This document shows positions 1 to 8,166 of a DNA stretch of 64,000 nucleotides, in pieces. A program made the position numbers and the translations under genes. This stretch comes from Deltaproteobacteria bacterium (GTDB lineage Bacteria > Desulfobacterota > Desulfomonilia > UBA1062): the NCBI GenBank assembly GCA_029547185.1, contig JAKPPU010000145.1, positions 53,100 through 117,099 of the forward strand, given 5' to 3'. Every line of letters begins with the position of its first letter. The first letter of the stretch is position 1. Under the pieces are notes generated by a model that saw only the letters and a list, made by a program, of their open reading frames with translations, made no database searches and had not been told where the DNA came from.

Positions 1-375
1 GAAGTCGCGGCGATACATGTCGACGTCCGATACTACTGTCTCACCTGAGGCGCTTAAATCTGTTATGGACTGCTTCTGGGAGGAGTGGTTGAACACCATC
101 GGGGCAAAGCTGACGTTCAGTTTCCCGTCAGGTGTCTGGTATCCGAAAATGGGCCCGGACAGGAAACCCGGCCCCGGGTCCGAATCGACCGAGATGGGAA
201 CACCTAGGTCATTGTAAGTTTGGGCGAGCTGGGTGTCAAAAAATTTCAAAGCGCCTGACTCCCAGAAGGTGTACCAGTACTTGAATCCTACAAAGAAGTT
301 TCCCATCTCTGTCCCGAAAAGGGGTGAGGACAGAAAGCAAAAGGCTGACAGCGAAAGCACGAATATCTTCTTCAT
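1..375 (-). CDS. Putative outer-membrane protein, N-terminal part (runs off the left edge)
   Basis: An open frame of 125 codons runs from an ATG at 375 to the window edge with no stop, so the C-terminus lies outside. The first ~22 residues form a signal peptide (MKK, hydrophobic core, LFG-T cleavage region). What follows alternates polar and aromatic residues (GNFFVGFKYWYTFWES), as in the first strands of a beta-barrel. GTGAGGTG precedes the ATG as ribosome-binding site. It is the last of three same-strand envelope genes, 62 bases after the CsgG-like gene. The family cannot be named from the fragment. Confidence 0.7.
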   Translation of the reverse strand, partial: MKKIFVLSLSAFCFLSSPLFGTEMGNFFVGFKYWYTFWESGALKFFDTQLAQTYNDLGVPISVDSDPGPGFLSGPIFGYQTPDGKLNVSFAPMVFNHSSQKQSITDLSASGETVVSDVDMYRRDF

Positions 376-437
376 AAGGACTGCACCTCACATGCTATGC
401 TCACCCCCACGACCCTGTGCGATGGTAAGACAGGGAG

Positions 438-1259
438 CTACAATGTCATGGGGATGGCGTTTATCATCCTCGAAATGTTTATCTTTGCCCTGTCGTAACC
501 GGGATCGAACTCGAGGGCCTCCGTAAACATCTGCTTGGCGTATTTCATGAGCTCGGCGATCTCTCTCCTGTTGCCCGTTTTTTCGAGCTCATGCACTTTG
601 ATGAGCGCGGTTTCGCCCGAGTAGTTCTTCAGCGATGCCTCGAGCGATTTCGTTTCGACAGCGCCCACAATTCTGGCCTGTTTTTCTTCTTCCAGCATGA
701 TGTTGAGAACCCGGGTGACCTTGACGAAGGCGTCTTTCTCCACGAGGAAGAACCGGTCCACCCTGCCTTTTGCCGAGGCTTCACCCAGCAGGGTCCCTCC
801 CTCGACGGAAAAGACCTGTACATGTATTCTGAGCTCCTGTCCGGTCACCATGAAGGTTCCCGAGAGAACGTACTTTGCCGTGGCCAGTTTCCCGACCGCC
901 AGTGCGGTTGCAGGGTCTGTCAGGCCTGCCTGCTGCATCTCGTGTTCCCTGAGGATATCGTTCAGTCTCAGCCGTTCGACCATGATGAACATCGAGGTCT
1001 GTTCGAGGTCTGTGGTGAGCATGGCAGGAATACCGTACTCCCACGGCCGGAAACGCTCTCCGCCTTTTTGGGATGAGGTGTTGATGAATTTCAGAATCGC
1101 CAGGGCCGGTCTCTCCGACTTCGGCACTGCAGCAGGAATTCCTTTGCTTTTTCCCTGCTGCATATATGAAGAGGCCTTTTCCTTCGACAAGCCTGTGCCT
1201 GCGACAGCGAACAGCCCGGCGACAAGAAAAAGAATGAGAAGAAATCGTGTATGCTTCAT
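438..1259 (-). CDS. CsgG/HfaB-like envelope protein
   Basis: 273 residues. The start chosen is the ATG at 1259, which opens directly on a signal peptide (MKHTRFLLILFLVAGLFAVAG); an in-frame ATG 60 bases upstream would bury it. The middle (PALAILKF, YGIPAMLTTDLEQTSMFIMVERLRLNDILRE, then a LATAKYVLSGTF segment) is the pattern of the CsgG domain, in which a periplasmic protein oligomerises at the outer membrane for secretion or assembly. The C-terminal ~70 residues are helical and TPR-like. True CsgG is a lipoprotein; no lipobox cysteine is present here, so a curli-type pore is doubtful. It lies between two predicted outer-membrane barrels on the same strand. Confidence 0.7.
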   Translation of the reverse strand: MKHTRFLLILFLVAGLFAVAGTGLSKEKASSYMQQGKSKGIPAAVPKSERPALAILKFINTSSQKGGERFRPWEYGIPAMLTTDLEQTSMFIMVERLRLNDILREHEMQQAGLTDPATALAVGKLATAKYVLSGTFMVTGQELRIHVQVFSVEGGTLLGEASAKGRVDRFFLVEKDAFVKVTRVLNIMLEEEKQARIVGAVETKSLEASLKNYSGETALIKVHELEKTGNRREIAELMKYAKQMFTEALEFDPGYDRAKINISRMINAIPMTL

Positions 1260-1323
1260 AGCCCAGTCAGTACATGCGAAACGGGTATTGCAGCGGCAAG
1301 GCCCTGGGGCTGTTCCCATGGTC

Positions 1324-1890
1324 TTACATGTGGTACCCGATCAGAAACAGTAAGTGGATGCCTCCGACATTGGCGGTTTCTTCGTTGCCGGTCCCATCGG
1401 AGAGCGTAACCGGAACGTAGGAGTACTGGAGCTCGAACCCCGCATTGAACCAGTCTGCAAAGGTCCAGTAGATGCCGCAACTTATCCATCCGCCGAGGCC
1501 GGTATCGCTGTCATTGTCTTCCGGGCTGAAAGAGAAAAACTCGTCTCTTTCCGCACTGACGTAGTCCAGTCCGCCTCCGATGAAGGGGCGCATCCTGGGC
1601 GTGGCCTCGAAGATCTTGCGCACGCCGAGCCGCATCTCGGTCGTCGTGACATCGAGTTCGGCGGCTCCGGATATGCCCACAGCCACATTGACGGGCCAGG
1701 ACTTGTGCCTGAAATCGATATCGATACCGGTTTCAAGCTGGCCCGCAGAATCCCACACAACATTGTCGAAGTACTTGATGCCCACGGTTGCGTTGACATT
1801 CCCGGTCCAGTTTTCCGCAGCATGGATCATGATCGGACATACCGGGAACGACCAGACGATCAGGGTAAACAAGATGAACCACTTCTTCAT
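1324..1890 (-). CDS. Outer-membrane beta-barrel protein (small porin-like)
   Basis: About 188 residues. The ATG at 1890 is preferred because AGGAGG lies 8 bases upstream; the ATG two codons earlier is too close to it. A signal peptide (MKKWFILFTLIVWSFPVCPIMIHA) is followed by alternating strands (GNVNATVGIKYFDNVVW, FIGGGLDYVSAERDEFF, WISCGIYWTFADWFNAGFELQYSYVPV), an OmpA/OmpW-size eight-strand barrel pattern. The C-terminus ends HLLFLIGYHM rather than on the usual aromatic residue. The substrate is unknown. It is first of three minus-strand envelope genes, 64 bases before the CsgG-like gene. Confidence 0.65.
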   Translation of the reverse strand: MKKWFILFTLIVWSFPVCPIMIHAAENWTGNVNATVGIKYFDNVVWDSAGQLETGIDIDFRHKSWPVNVAVGISGAAELDVTTTEMRLGVRKIFEATPRMRPFIGGGLDYVSAERDEFFSFSPEDNDSDTGLGGWISCGIYWTFADWFNAGFELQYSYVPVTLSDGTGNEETANVGGIHLLFLIGYHM

Positions 1891-2040
1891 GCCCATATCC
1901 TCCTCGCCATGTCTCAAAAGCCGTACCTGGGCCATAAATCGAAGGTATTCAATATACGACTTGGGATATAACAAATAAGTGATGAAAATACAATCGTTAT
2001 ATCAGGCCTTGAACGAGCCTTACTCTTTTCGAGACGAAAG

Positions 2041-2066
2041 AAGGGGATGCCTTTCCACATCCCCTT
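2041..2066 (-). terminator. Probable terminator of the TonB-dependent receptor gene
   Basis: Perfect 9-bp inverted repeat AAGGGGATG / CATCCCCTT with an 8-base loop, 37 bases past the receptor stop. The T-run after it on the minus strand is short (CTTTC), so it may be weak. Confidence 0.5.
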
Positions 2067-2102
2067 CCCCGTTTGAATACCGGTTTCCCGCTCTTCGGGC
2101 CG

Positions 2103-3998
2103 TTAAAAGCTCAATTGAATCGACCCCCGGTACGTCCTTCCCGGGAGCGGGTACCAGTAGGTGCCGTAGGCCGTCTTGTCCTCGAACTCGACAGAAGTGT
2201 CGTCGAAGATGTTGTTCACCTTGAAGGAAAGGACAGCGTGTTTGATCACCTCTACGGAGACGCCTGCGTCGAGGATGTCCCTGTTCCCGGTCTTTTCCGT
2301 GTTGGCATCGTCCATGTAGGCGCCCTGCCTGAACCGGTACGAGGCGAAGAAGTCGGTCTGCCTGCCGAACAGGACCGGAAGGTAATCCGTCTGGAGGGTG
2401 AAGACCTGCTTGGGCTTGAGCTTGATGGTCTTGCTCTCGAAGGCGCCGCTGCCGTATCTGAACTGGTTGAAGGCGTATCCGAGCGAGATCTTCACCGGGT
2501 CCGCAGGCTTGGTCCAAAAAAGGGCCTCGATCCCCGAGGCATGCGCCCTGTCGACATTCACATAGGTGAAGGTTGAAAGGGCCGGGAAGTCCATCTTGAT
2601 GAGGTCTTTGTAGCGGGTGACGAAATAGCTCACGCTCATTCCGAAATTTTTGTACTCGATCACAGGGCCGATGTCCCAGCTGAAAGACTTTTCGGGCCGC
2701 AAATCCGGGTTCGATATGAAGGCATACCAGGAAGACGGTGTGTAGAGATGGCCCATGGTGGGCTCGTGAAAGCCCGTGCCTATGTTTGCCTTTACGCTCA
2801 GGTGCTGGAACGCCCTCCAGACGATGCCGCCGTGGTACGTCCACCTGCCGTCGAAGTCCGAGCTCTGGTCGCGCCTTCCGGTGACAGAAACGAGGACCGG
2901 CTCGAAGTTCAAGGAGGTAGTGAGGAATCCCGATCCGGTAGTGCGGTCATGGATGCCGTAGTCGTCGCTGCTGATCCCTTCCCTCCGCCAGGCAGCGCCC
3001 GGGCTTATGCCGAAGATTCCTACTTTTTTCGAATAATCGAGCTCGATGTAGTCGCTCGTGAGCTTTGACCAGACATCGCCTGCATAGGATGTCAGATTGT
3101 GGGTGCGGGTGGCGATTCTCGATGCCTTCAGCTGGACATTCTGGTCTGGCCCGAAATATTTCGACGTGTTCAGGGTGATGAAGTATTGGCGGGTTCTCAC
3201 CTCGTCGTCCGGAGTGAGCACGCCCATGCTTCCCTCGCTGCCGGGAGAGCCAAGGGTCTGGTCTGCGATGCTTCCCGACAGGCTCGTGTCCCAGCCGCTC
3301 ACATCGAGCAGGAGCTTCGAGAGTATCGAGGTATTCTCGAAGTGGTTATTCTCCCTGCGTGCCGTGCTGCCGTCGTCTTTTTCATAGAGGAAGTCGTTGT
3401 CGGCCCAGCTCTTCGTGAGGTCGATCATCAGGCCCTGCCCCCACTTCTCGCCGTTCAGCATGAGATTGTAGAGGTTGTACCCGTAGGTCCCCTTCGATGC
3501 CGTGAACAATGCGGAATTATTCAAGCTCGGCCTTTTCGTGACGATGTTCACGATCCCGCCCATGGCCGCGCTTCCGAAGGCGGCTGAATTGCTTCCCTTG
3601 ATGATCTCGATCCGGTCGATCTCGGGGATCGTGTAGAGCGAGAGATCGACGATGTCGCCCACAGACGAGCTCAAAGGGACGCCGTCGAGCATGACGAGGG
3701 TCTGCTGGAAGTTCGAGCCCCGGATCGAAATCGGTGAGGGGACAGCTCCTCCGTAATCGGGCAGGTCCACATCGACCGGCAGCCGCAGGGCATCGAGCGT
3801 ATCGATGAGCCCGTTCGCGAGCGGGCATATCGTGACGGTTTCGGTGAACGAGGTCGGCGCCTTTCCGGCAACGGTCTCCGGGGTTGCATCTTCGAAATTG
3901 GCGGCGGTGATGACGATTTCCTCAGCCCACACGGACGGCATGAAGAGGACGAAGGAGATAACGGTGAAAAGAAACATCCTGGATCCACGATAAAACAT
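2103..3998 (-). CDS. TonB-dependent outer-membrane receptor, BtuB-like, under B12 control
   Basis: 631 residues. A signal peptide ends near residue 25 (PSVWA), followed directly by a TonB-box-like EEIVITA. The plug domain (about 35-160) shows SPISIRGSNFQQTLVMLDGVPL and IDRIEIIKGSNSAAFGSAAMGGIVNIVTKRP, hallmark TonB-receptor plug motifs. The rest is a beta-barrel closing with RGSIQLSF, ending on the terminal Phe recognised by BAM. Start ATG 3998 has GGAGG upstream. A cobalamin riboswitch sits just 5' of it, so the likely cargo is a corrinoid; this rests on the riboswitch, not on the protein. No btuCDF genes are in the window. Confidence 0.85.
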   Translation of the reverse strand: MFYRGSRMFLFTVISFVLFMPSVWAEEIVITAANFEDATPETVAGKAPTSFTETVTICPLANGLIDTLDALRLPVDVDLPDYGGAVPSPISIRGSNFQQTLVMLDGVPLSSSVGDIVDLSLYTIPEIDRIEIIKGSNSAAFGSAAMGGIVNIVTKRPSLNNSALFTASKGTYGYNLYNLMLNGEKWGQGLMIDLTKSWADNDFLYEKDDGSTARRENNHFENTSILSKLLLDVSGWDTSLSGSIADQTLGSPGSEGSMGVLTPDDEVRTRQYFITLNTSKYFGPDQNVQLKASRIATRTHNLTSYAGDVWSKLTSDYIELDYSKKVGIFGISPGAAWRREGISSDDYGIHDRTTGSGFLTTSLNFEPVLVSVTGRRDQSSDFDGRWTYHGGIVWRAFQHLSVKANIGTGFHEPTMGHLYTPSSWYAFISNPDLRPEKSFSWDIGPVIEYKNFGMSVSYFVTRYKDLIKMDFPALSTFTYVNVDRAHASGIEALFWTKPADPVKISLGYAFNQFRYGSGAFESKTIKLKPKQVFTLQTDYLPVLFGRQTDFFASYRFRQGAYMDDANTEKTGNRDILDAGVSVEVIKHAVLSFKVNNIFDDTSVEFEDKTAYGTYWYPLPGRTYRGSIQLSF

Positions 3999-4059
3999 AC
4001 GGACACCTCCATGGCATATTCCCTTGGAGTCTCCATCCAGGCACGCGGATGTAGTCCTT

Positions 4060-4235
4060 TACTCACGGATAGGTCTTCTGACTCACGGATCATCCCGGCG
4101 CCCTCACCTTCCCGCCTGTCAGGCAGTGGTGGTCAAAGCGGACACCGGTCACCGATTACAGCGGCGGCCCCGTCCCGGAATCTCACCGGGTTCCCTTGAA
4201 TCCGCAGCAGGGTTAGTTCACCCCTAGCAAAGGCA
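4060..4235 (-). promoter_or_regulatory. Cobalamin (adenosylcobalamin) riboswitch
   Basis: Read on the minus strand, the conserved blocks occur in order: GGGAA..CCGGTGAGATTCCGG, then GCCGCCGCTGTAA, then CCACTGCC, then GGCGGGAAGG, then GATGATCCGTGAGTCAG and AGAAGACCT. These are the core, B12-box region and 3' core of the family. The element ends about 60 bases before the receptor ATG, so corrinoid binding probably hides the ribosome-binding site. No clear terminator lies between, which argues for translational control. Edges are approximate. Confidence 0.93.
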
Positions 4236-4392
4236 GTCACAAGTGTCAATGCAAAACATTCTGATAATATTACCATTTACGTTGAAATCAGCTCTTTAAA
4301 AGGCTGGTCTATGATTCTATGAAAAGAAACAATACCTTGAATTCACGAATTTCCCCTTGAAAAAAAGCCAGGTATCTGCAATATGTATCTCT

Positions 4393-4467
4393 ATGACGAA
4401 CAGAAACGCTTACAGGTATTTTGGGTTCTATTTCTGGTACGGGAAGGGAGAACCGCCTGTGGGCTGA
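4393..4467 (+). CDS. aroF leader peptide (aromatic-codon attenuator peptide)
   Basis: A 24-codon frame (ATG 4393, TGA 4465) in which residues 7-16 read Y-R-Y-F-G-F-Y-F-W-Y: four Tyr, three Phe and one Trp, so eight of ten are aromatic. It ends 24 bases before an intrinsic terminator, with aroF downstream. This is the layout of pheL/trpL-type leaders, where scarcity of charged tRNA stalls the ribosome in the run. The weak point is the absence of a good Shine-Dalgarno close to the ATG. A second frame (ATG 4383) overlaps it but is much less aromatic. Confidence 0.75.
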   Translation: MTNRNAYRYFGFYFWYGKGEPPVG

Positions 4468-4514
4468 CCTGTTCACAAAGCTGAACGCAAAGGCCGTGGG
4501 TGGTTCTTCCTCCC
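4423..4514 (+). promoter_or_regulatory. Mutually exclusive attenuator helices upstream of aroF
   Basis: GGTTCT occurs twice, at 4424-4429 (inside the aromatic codons) and 4502-4507 (terminator loop). Both can pair with the single AGAACC at 4449-4454. The second pairing extends to 4442-4454 with 4502-4514, 12 of 13 positions including one G-U, and consumes the first three bases of the terminator's 3' arm. A ribosome stalled on the aromatic run would cover the first copy and favour the second pairing, preventing termination. Helices were worked out by hand. Confidence 0.65.
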
Positions 4515-4529
4515 ACGGCCTTTTTATTT
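4491..4529 (+). terminator. Intrinsic terminator (attenuator) of the aroF leader
   Basis: Perfect 10-bp stem AGGCCGTGGG / CCCACGGCCT with an 11-base loop, followed by TTTTATTT. It lies 47 bases ahead of the aroF ATG, so it must be read through for aroF expression. Confidence 0.88.
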
Positions 4530-4576
4530 GGGCCCTGGGAGCCGTCTCCGGTCTTTAGTCCCATAAAGGAGGTACA

Positions 4577-5596
4577 ATGATAATATCCATGAAAAAGGGT
4601 GCGACGCAGGAACAGATGGACCATGTGAAGAAGCTCATTGAGGGTTTCGGATACAGGGTGCACGAGAGCAAGGGGTCGGAGCGTGTTCTGTTCGGTGCGA
4701 TCGGCGACGAACGGGGCAAGGAACGGCTCACCTGTCTCGAGGCACAGCCCGGGGTCGAGAAAGTCATTCCGATCCTGAACCCGTACAAGCTCGCCTCGCG
4801 GGAGACGAGGCATGAACCCACGGTCGTGGACTTGGGCCTCGGCGTGAAGATCGGAGGCAGAAACCTCGTCGTCATCGCAGGGCCCTGCGCGGTCGAAAGC
4901 CAGCAGCAGATCATGGAGGTGGCTTCGGCCCTCAAGGATACCGGGGCGCACATGCTCCGCGGCGGGGCCTTCAAGCCGAGAACCTCGCCGTATGCTTTCC
5001 AGGGCCTCAAGAACGACGGACTCGTCCTCCTCTCCGAGGCGCGAAAGGCGTACGGGCTGCCCGTGATCACCGAGGTCATGGACATCGGCAGCATCGACCT
5101 CATCTCCGAGTATGCCGACTGCCTCCAGGTCGGGGCCAGAAACATCCAGAACTTCCAGCTCCTCAAGGAGGTGGGCAGATCGAAGAAGCCCGTGCTCCTC
5201 AAGCGGGGAATGTCAACGACAATCGAGGAATTTCTCATGTCTGCCGAGTATGTCCTCTCGGGCGGAAACAGCCAGGTCATCCTCTGCGAGCGGGGGATCC
5301 GCACCTTCGAGACCGCGACCAGGAACACCCTCGATCTCTCCGCCGTGCCGGTGCTCAAGGAGAAGACCCATCTCCCGGTCATCGTGGACCCCTCGCACGG
5401 CACCGGCCACGCCCGCTACGTGGAGCCCATGGCCTATGCGGCCATAGCGGCCGGAGCGGACGGTCTCATGATAGAGGTTCATCCCAGGCCCGAAGAGGCC
5501 CTCTCCGACGGGCCGCAGTCTCTCCGTCCCCACGAGTTCAGGAACCTCATGGCAGGCGTTCGGCGCGTGGCGCAGGCAGTGGACAGGCTCATGTGA
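4577..5596 (+). CDS. aroF: 3-deoxy-7-phosphoheptulonate (DAHP) synthase, type I-beta
   Basis: 339 residues. First enzyme of the shikimate pathway: phosphoenolpyruvate plus erythrose-4-phosphate give DAHP, in the cytoplasm. Residues 1-70 form the ferredoxin-like N-terminal domain of the I-beta class ([22 protein letters not shown]), which carries feedback control. The barrel shows [55 protein letters not shown] and DPSHGTGH, family substrate and metal motifs. AAAGGAGGT sits 5 bases before the ATG. Regulation is probably twofold: enzyme feedback and transcription attenuation from the leader at 4393-4529. The gene symbol follows common usage for this class. Confidence 0.95.
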   Translation: MIISMKKGATQEQMDHVKKLIEGFGYRVHESKGSERVLFGAIGDERGKERLTCLEAQPGVEKVIPILNPYKLASRETRHEPTVVDLGLGVKIGGRNLVVIAGPCAVESQQQIMEVASALKDTGAHMLRGGAFKPRTSPYAFQGLKNDGLVLLSEARKAYGLPVITEVMDIGSIDLISEYADCLQVGARNIQNFQLLKEVGRSKKPVLLKRGMSTTIEEFLMSAEYVLSGGNSQVILCERGIRTFETATRNTLDLSAVPVLKEKTHLPVIVDPSHGTGHARYVEPMAYAAIAAGADGLMIEVHPRPEEALSDGPQSLRPHEFRNLMAGVRRVAQAVDRLM

Positions 5597-5636
5597 TCCC
5601 CTTGATTTTTCAGGAAGGGAATACTAGAATTAAGGC

Positions 5637-6167
5637 ATGGCATACTTTCGGCCGGAACATCGAAGCCTGCTCGTGAAGAGCTCCGTGCTCGCAGAAGGCA
5701 TCGTCTCGAAGGAGATGAGATGGAGCGGACAAAACGTCTATGACGTAACGACCCTCGCGGAATCCCCTTCGTACGAGGTGCAGGAAGGCGTGTTCGCTCA
5801 GCTCCTCCTGCTCGAACCGCGCGACGCCCGCAAGGCGCCCATCTACCGGATCTGCCTCCATGACACCGAGATCTTCGATTTCATCAGAAGAAACCGCGAG
5901 GTCGATCTCGCGTCGCTCTTCACCTTCATCATGACCCATGAGCTCCTCCACATCCACAGGTTCGCGACCGGGAAGGCCGACTTCTACGGGGAAAACCGGG
6001 AGGATGAGGAGGAATACGTCGACATGCTGACCAGGCTCTTCCTGGCCAAGAATCCCATAACCGGCCTGAAAAATGTTCTCACGCTGCTTGACAAGGTAGA
6101 GGCAGCGCCCCTATATAACTTCACGAAATTTGTTGATCGTTGGAGGAATTTGGATGCCTATTTATGA
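5637..6167 (+). CDS. Small HExxH protein of unknown function
   Basis: 176 residues, no signal peptide or membrane segment. A zincin-type motif H101-E-L-L-H105 followed by IHRF lies in the hydrophobic helix [19 protein letters not shown], and an acidic patch ([12 protein letters not shown], about 119-130) could supply a third ligand. This looks like a small metallohydrolase, but I do not recognise a characterised family. The 3' end overlaps the FmdB-type gene by 14 bases, so the two are translationally linked. The ribosome-binding site is poor; GGAAGGGA lies far upstream of the ATG. Confidence 0.7.
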   Translation: MAYFRPEHRSLLVKSSVLAEGIVSKEMRWSGQNVYDVTTLAESPSYEVQEGVFAQLLLLEPRDARKAPIYRICLHDTEIFDFIRRNREVDLASLFTFIMTHELLHIHRFATGKADFYGENREDEEEYVDMLTRLFLAKNPITGLKNVLTLLDKVEAAPLYNFTKFVDRWRNLDAYL

Positions 6168-6435
6168 ATATAAATGCTTGAAGTGCGGCAATGAGTTCGA
6201 GGCGATGCAGAAGTTCAGCGACTCACCGATCAGGAAGTGCTCTTCGTGCGGAGGCCAGGTGAAGAAGCTCATTTCCCATTCCTCGTTTCATCTGAAGGGC
6301 TCGGGCTGGTATCTGACGGACTATGCCAAGAAAAACAGCCCCAACGACTCGAAATCCCATTCGGAGTCGACAGCGTCTTCTTCTGAATCCTCTTCCTCGT
6401 CTTCCGACACGTCCTCATCGAAGTCGGACGACTGA
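6154..6435 (+). CDS. FmdB/CxxC-CxxC zinc-ribbon protein
   Basis: 93 residues. [16 protein letters not shown] opens the FmdB zinc-ribbon family, with the second pair in KCSSCGG, giving a four-cysteine zinc site. The C-terminal third is a low-complexity Ser tail (runs of S with D, E, T), typical of this family. The ATG at 6154 with TTGGAGGAA upstream is preferred over an ATG 24 bases earlier. Function is regulatory or unknown in most members. It overlaps the HExxH gene upstream and is followed by moaC. Confidence 0.85.
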   Translation: MPIYEYKCLKCGNEFEAMQKFSDSPIRKCSSCGGQVKKLISHSSFHLKGSGWYLTDYAKKNSPNDSKSHSESTASSSESSSSSSDTSSSKSDD

Positions 6436-6453
6436 GAAGGGTACGGGCTTTAC

Positions 6454-6936
6454 GTGGGCTTCACCCATCTCGATGAGCAGGGCCGCGTGTCCATGGTGGA
6501 CGTAGGCGGCAAGGACGTGACGCGGCGGACTGCCCGCGCCCGGGGCACGATCTCCATGAGCCGCGAGACCTTCGACGCGATCATGGAAGACCGCGTGAAA
6601 AAGGGCAACGTCCTCGTCACCGCAAAGATCGCAGCCATCATGGCCGCAAAGAACACATCGAACACGATCCCCCTGTGCCATCCGCTCCCCATCGACCATA
6701 TCGCCGTGGATTTCCACCCCCGCGAGGAATCGTCATCCATCGAGGTCAGTGCCGAGGTCAGCGTCACTGCGAAGACCGGCGTCGAGATGGAGGCGCTCCA
6801 CGCCGCGAGCATCGCGCTCCTCACCATCTACGACATGTGCAAGGCCATCGACAAATCCATGGTCATCGAAGGCTTGTGCCTGGTGGAGAAGTCGGGCGGC
6901 AGGAGCGGACATTACGTAAGGCCCGAGGGCGAATAG
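6454..6936 (+). CDS. moaC: Cyclic pyranopterin monophosphate synthase
   Basis: 160 residues, usual length. Converts the MoaA product (3',8-cyclo-7,8-dihydro-GTP) to cyclic pyranopterin monophosphate in molybdenum/tungsten cofactor synthesis. Family motifs: HLDEQGRVSMVDVGGKDVTRRTARARG near the N-terminus, NTIPLCHPLPIDH (about 69-81) and the C-terminal EMEALHAASIALLTIYDMCKAIDKSM. The start is GTG at 6454 with AGAAGGG upstream. It follows the zinc-ribbon gene by 18 bases; no other mo-cofactor gene is in the window. Confidence 0.95.
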   Translation: MGFTHLDEQGRVSMVDVGGKDVTRRTARARGTISMSRETFDAIMEDRVKKGNVLVTAKIAAIMAAKNTSNTIPLCHPLPIDHIAVDFHPREESSSIEVSAEVSVTAKTGVEMEALHAASIALLTIYDMCKAIDKSMVIEGLCLVEKSGGRSGHYVRPEGE

Positions 6937-7069
6937 CATCGGCTATAGCGGCATCGGCAACTCATTGAAACGTTCTGAGTGCACTCCACATCTCATTTTC
7001 GATTCCCGGTCGTTCTTGAATCTCAAGTGTACAAAAAGCGGGACGATTTTCTTCTTGCTTAAATGATCA

Positions 7070-8002
7070 TTATCCTGATCCGAGGAGCATGACGAAGGCT
7101 TGGAAGAGACCCGGGTCGAACTCGTCCGCCATCTCTCTCTGCATGATCTTGAGGGCCTCGAAGGGGGTTTTCGAAGGCCTGAACGGCCTCTTTGCAGTCA
7201 GGGATTCGAATGTGTCCGCGATGGCGCAGATCTTCGCATAGATAGGAATCTCTCCGCCGGTCTTCTTGAAGGGATACCCCGAGCCGTTGCATCTCTCGTG
7301 GTGGTAGAGGACGATGGATGCCGCGCCTTCTGTAAGCGTGGTGATTTTTGAGAGCTTATCGTGGCCCCAGAGGGGATGATTCCTGATGACATCCCATTCG
7401 CTGAGAGTGAGCGGGCCTTCTTTGTCCACCACGGACCTCGGCACCTTGGTCATGCCGACGTCGTGGAGAAAGAATGCCGTGCACAGGTCGGCGAGGTCGT
7501 GATCGTCGAGCCTGTCTCCGAACATGTTGATCGTGAGGGCAAGCCCGAACGTTCCGGCTTTCACCGAATGCTGCAGGATGTAATGGTCGATGCTGGTCAT
7601 CTCCATCACGTGCCCCACGATGTCCTTTTCCTTGAGGATCGATCTCACGACGCTGTTTGAGATCTTTCTCAGATCTTGGATGGTTCTCGTGTTCGTCCCC
7701 TGGAATACCTTGCGCATCGATCTCATGGAAAGCGAATACACGAGATCCGCCCTGACCTTCGCCGCAACGCTCGAGTCCGTCAGGACCCTCAGGATGTGGT
7801 CCCCCAAATCCCTCTCGGCTGAAGAATGATCTTCGCACTGGATAAAGAGGGGTTGATTTCTGCCCAGGAGGCGTTGATCCTCGGTTAGGGTCGCACCCTC
7901 AGCTGCAAAGAGACGATAGGCATCCCTTACCTTGAAGTAGAGGTCAGTGGTGGTCTTCCCTTCAATGCAGGCAAGCTTGTACGGTATCTCTTTATAGTAC
8001 AT
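7070..8002 (-). CDS. HD-GYP domain phosphohydrolase (c-di-GMP phosphodiesterase type)
   Basis: 310 residues. The C-terminal half is an HD-GYP domain: H140/H145 region, HD at 180-181, NHPLWGH at about 208-214, HHE at 234-236 and NGSGYP at 239-244, then AIADTFESLTAKRPFR. Members hydrolyse cyclic di-GMP. The N-terminal ~120 residues match nothing I can name and are probably a sensor or dimerisation part. No receiver or transmembrane segment is present, so it is soluble. GGGAGAG precedes the ATG. It stands alone between moaC (convergent) and tmk. Confidence 0.88.
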   Translation of the reverse strand: MYYKEIPYKLACIEGKTTTDLYFKVRDAYRLFAAEGATLTEDQRLLGRNQPLFIQCEDHSSAERDLGDHILRVLTDSSVAAKVRADLVYSLSMRSMRKVFQGTNTRTIQDLRKISNSVVRSILKEKDIVGHVMEMTSIDHYILQHSVKAGTFGLALTINMFGDRLDDHDLADLCTAFFLHDVGMTKVPRSVVDKEGPLTLSEWDVIRNHPLWGHDKLSKITTLTEGAASIVLYHHERCNGSGYPFKKTGGEIPIYAKICAIADTFESLTAKRPFRPSKTPFEALKIMQREMADEFDPGLFQAFVMLLGSG

Positions 8003-8166
8003 CCGATCTCTCCCTGGGAAAGGACGGGCAGCTCTTGCCGAAGCTTCCGTCTGAAAAGAACATTGTCCGAGAAAAATCCATGGTTCTTCATATCGTCAAG
8101 AATAAAAAGAAGGATTACCCATGAACGTATTTTTTCCCTGCAAAAGAGGGATGATGAATCACAGCC

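Noticed and set aside
4383..4484. Second leader frame (ATG 4383, 33 codons) overlapping the aromatic leader
   Set aside because: It has slightly better ribosome-binding spacing but only five aromatic residues, scattered; the 4393 frame places eight in ten codons exactly where the first pairing arm lies.
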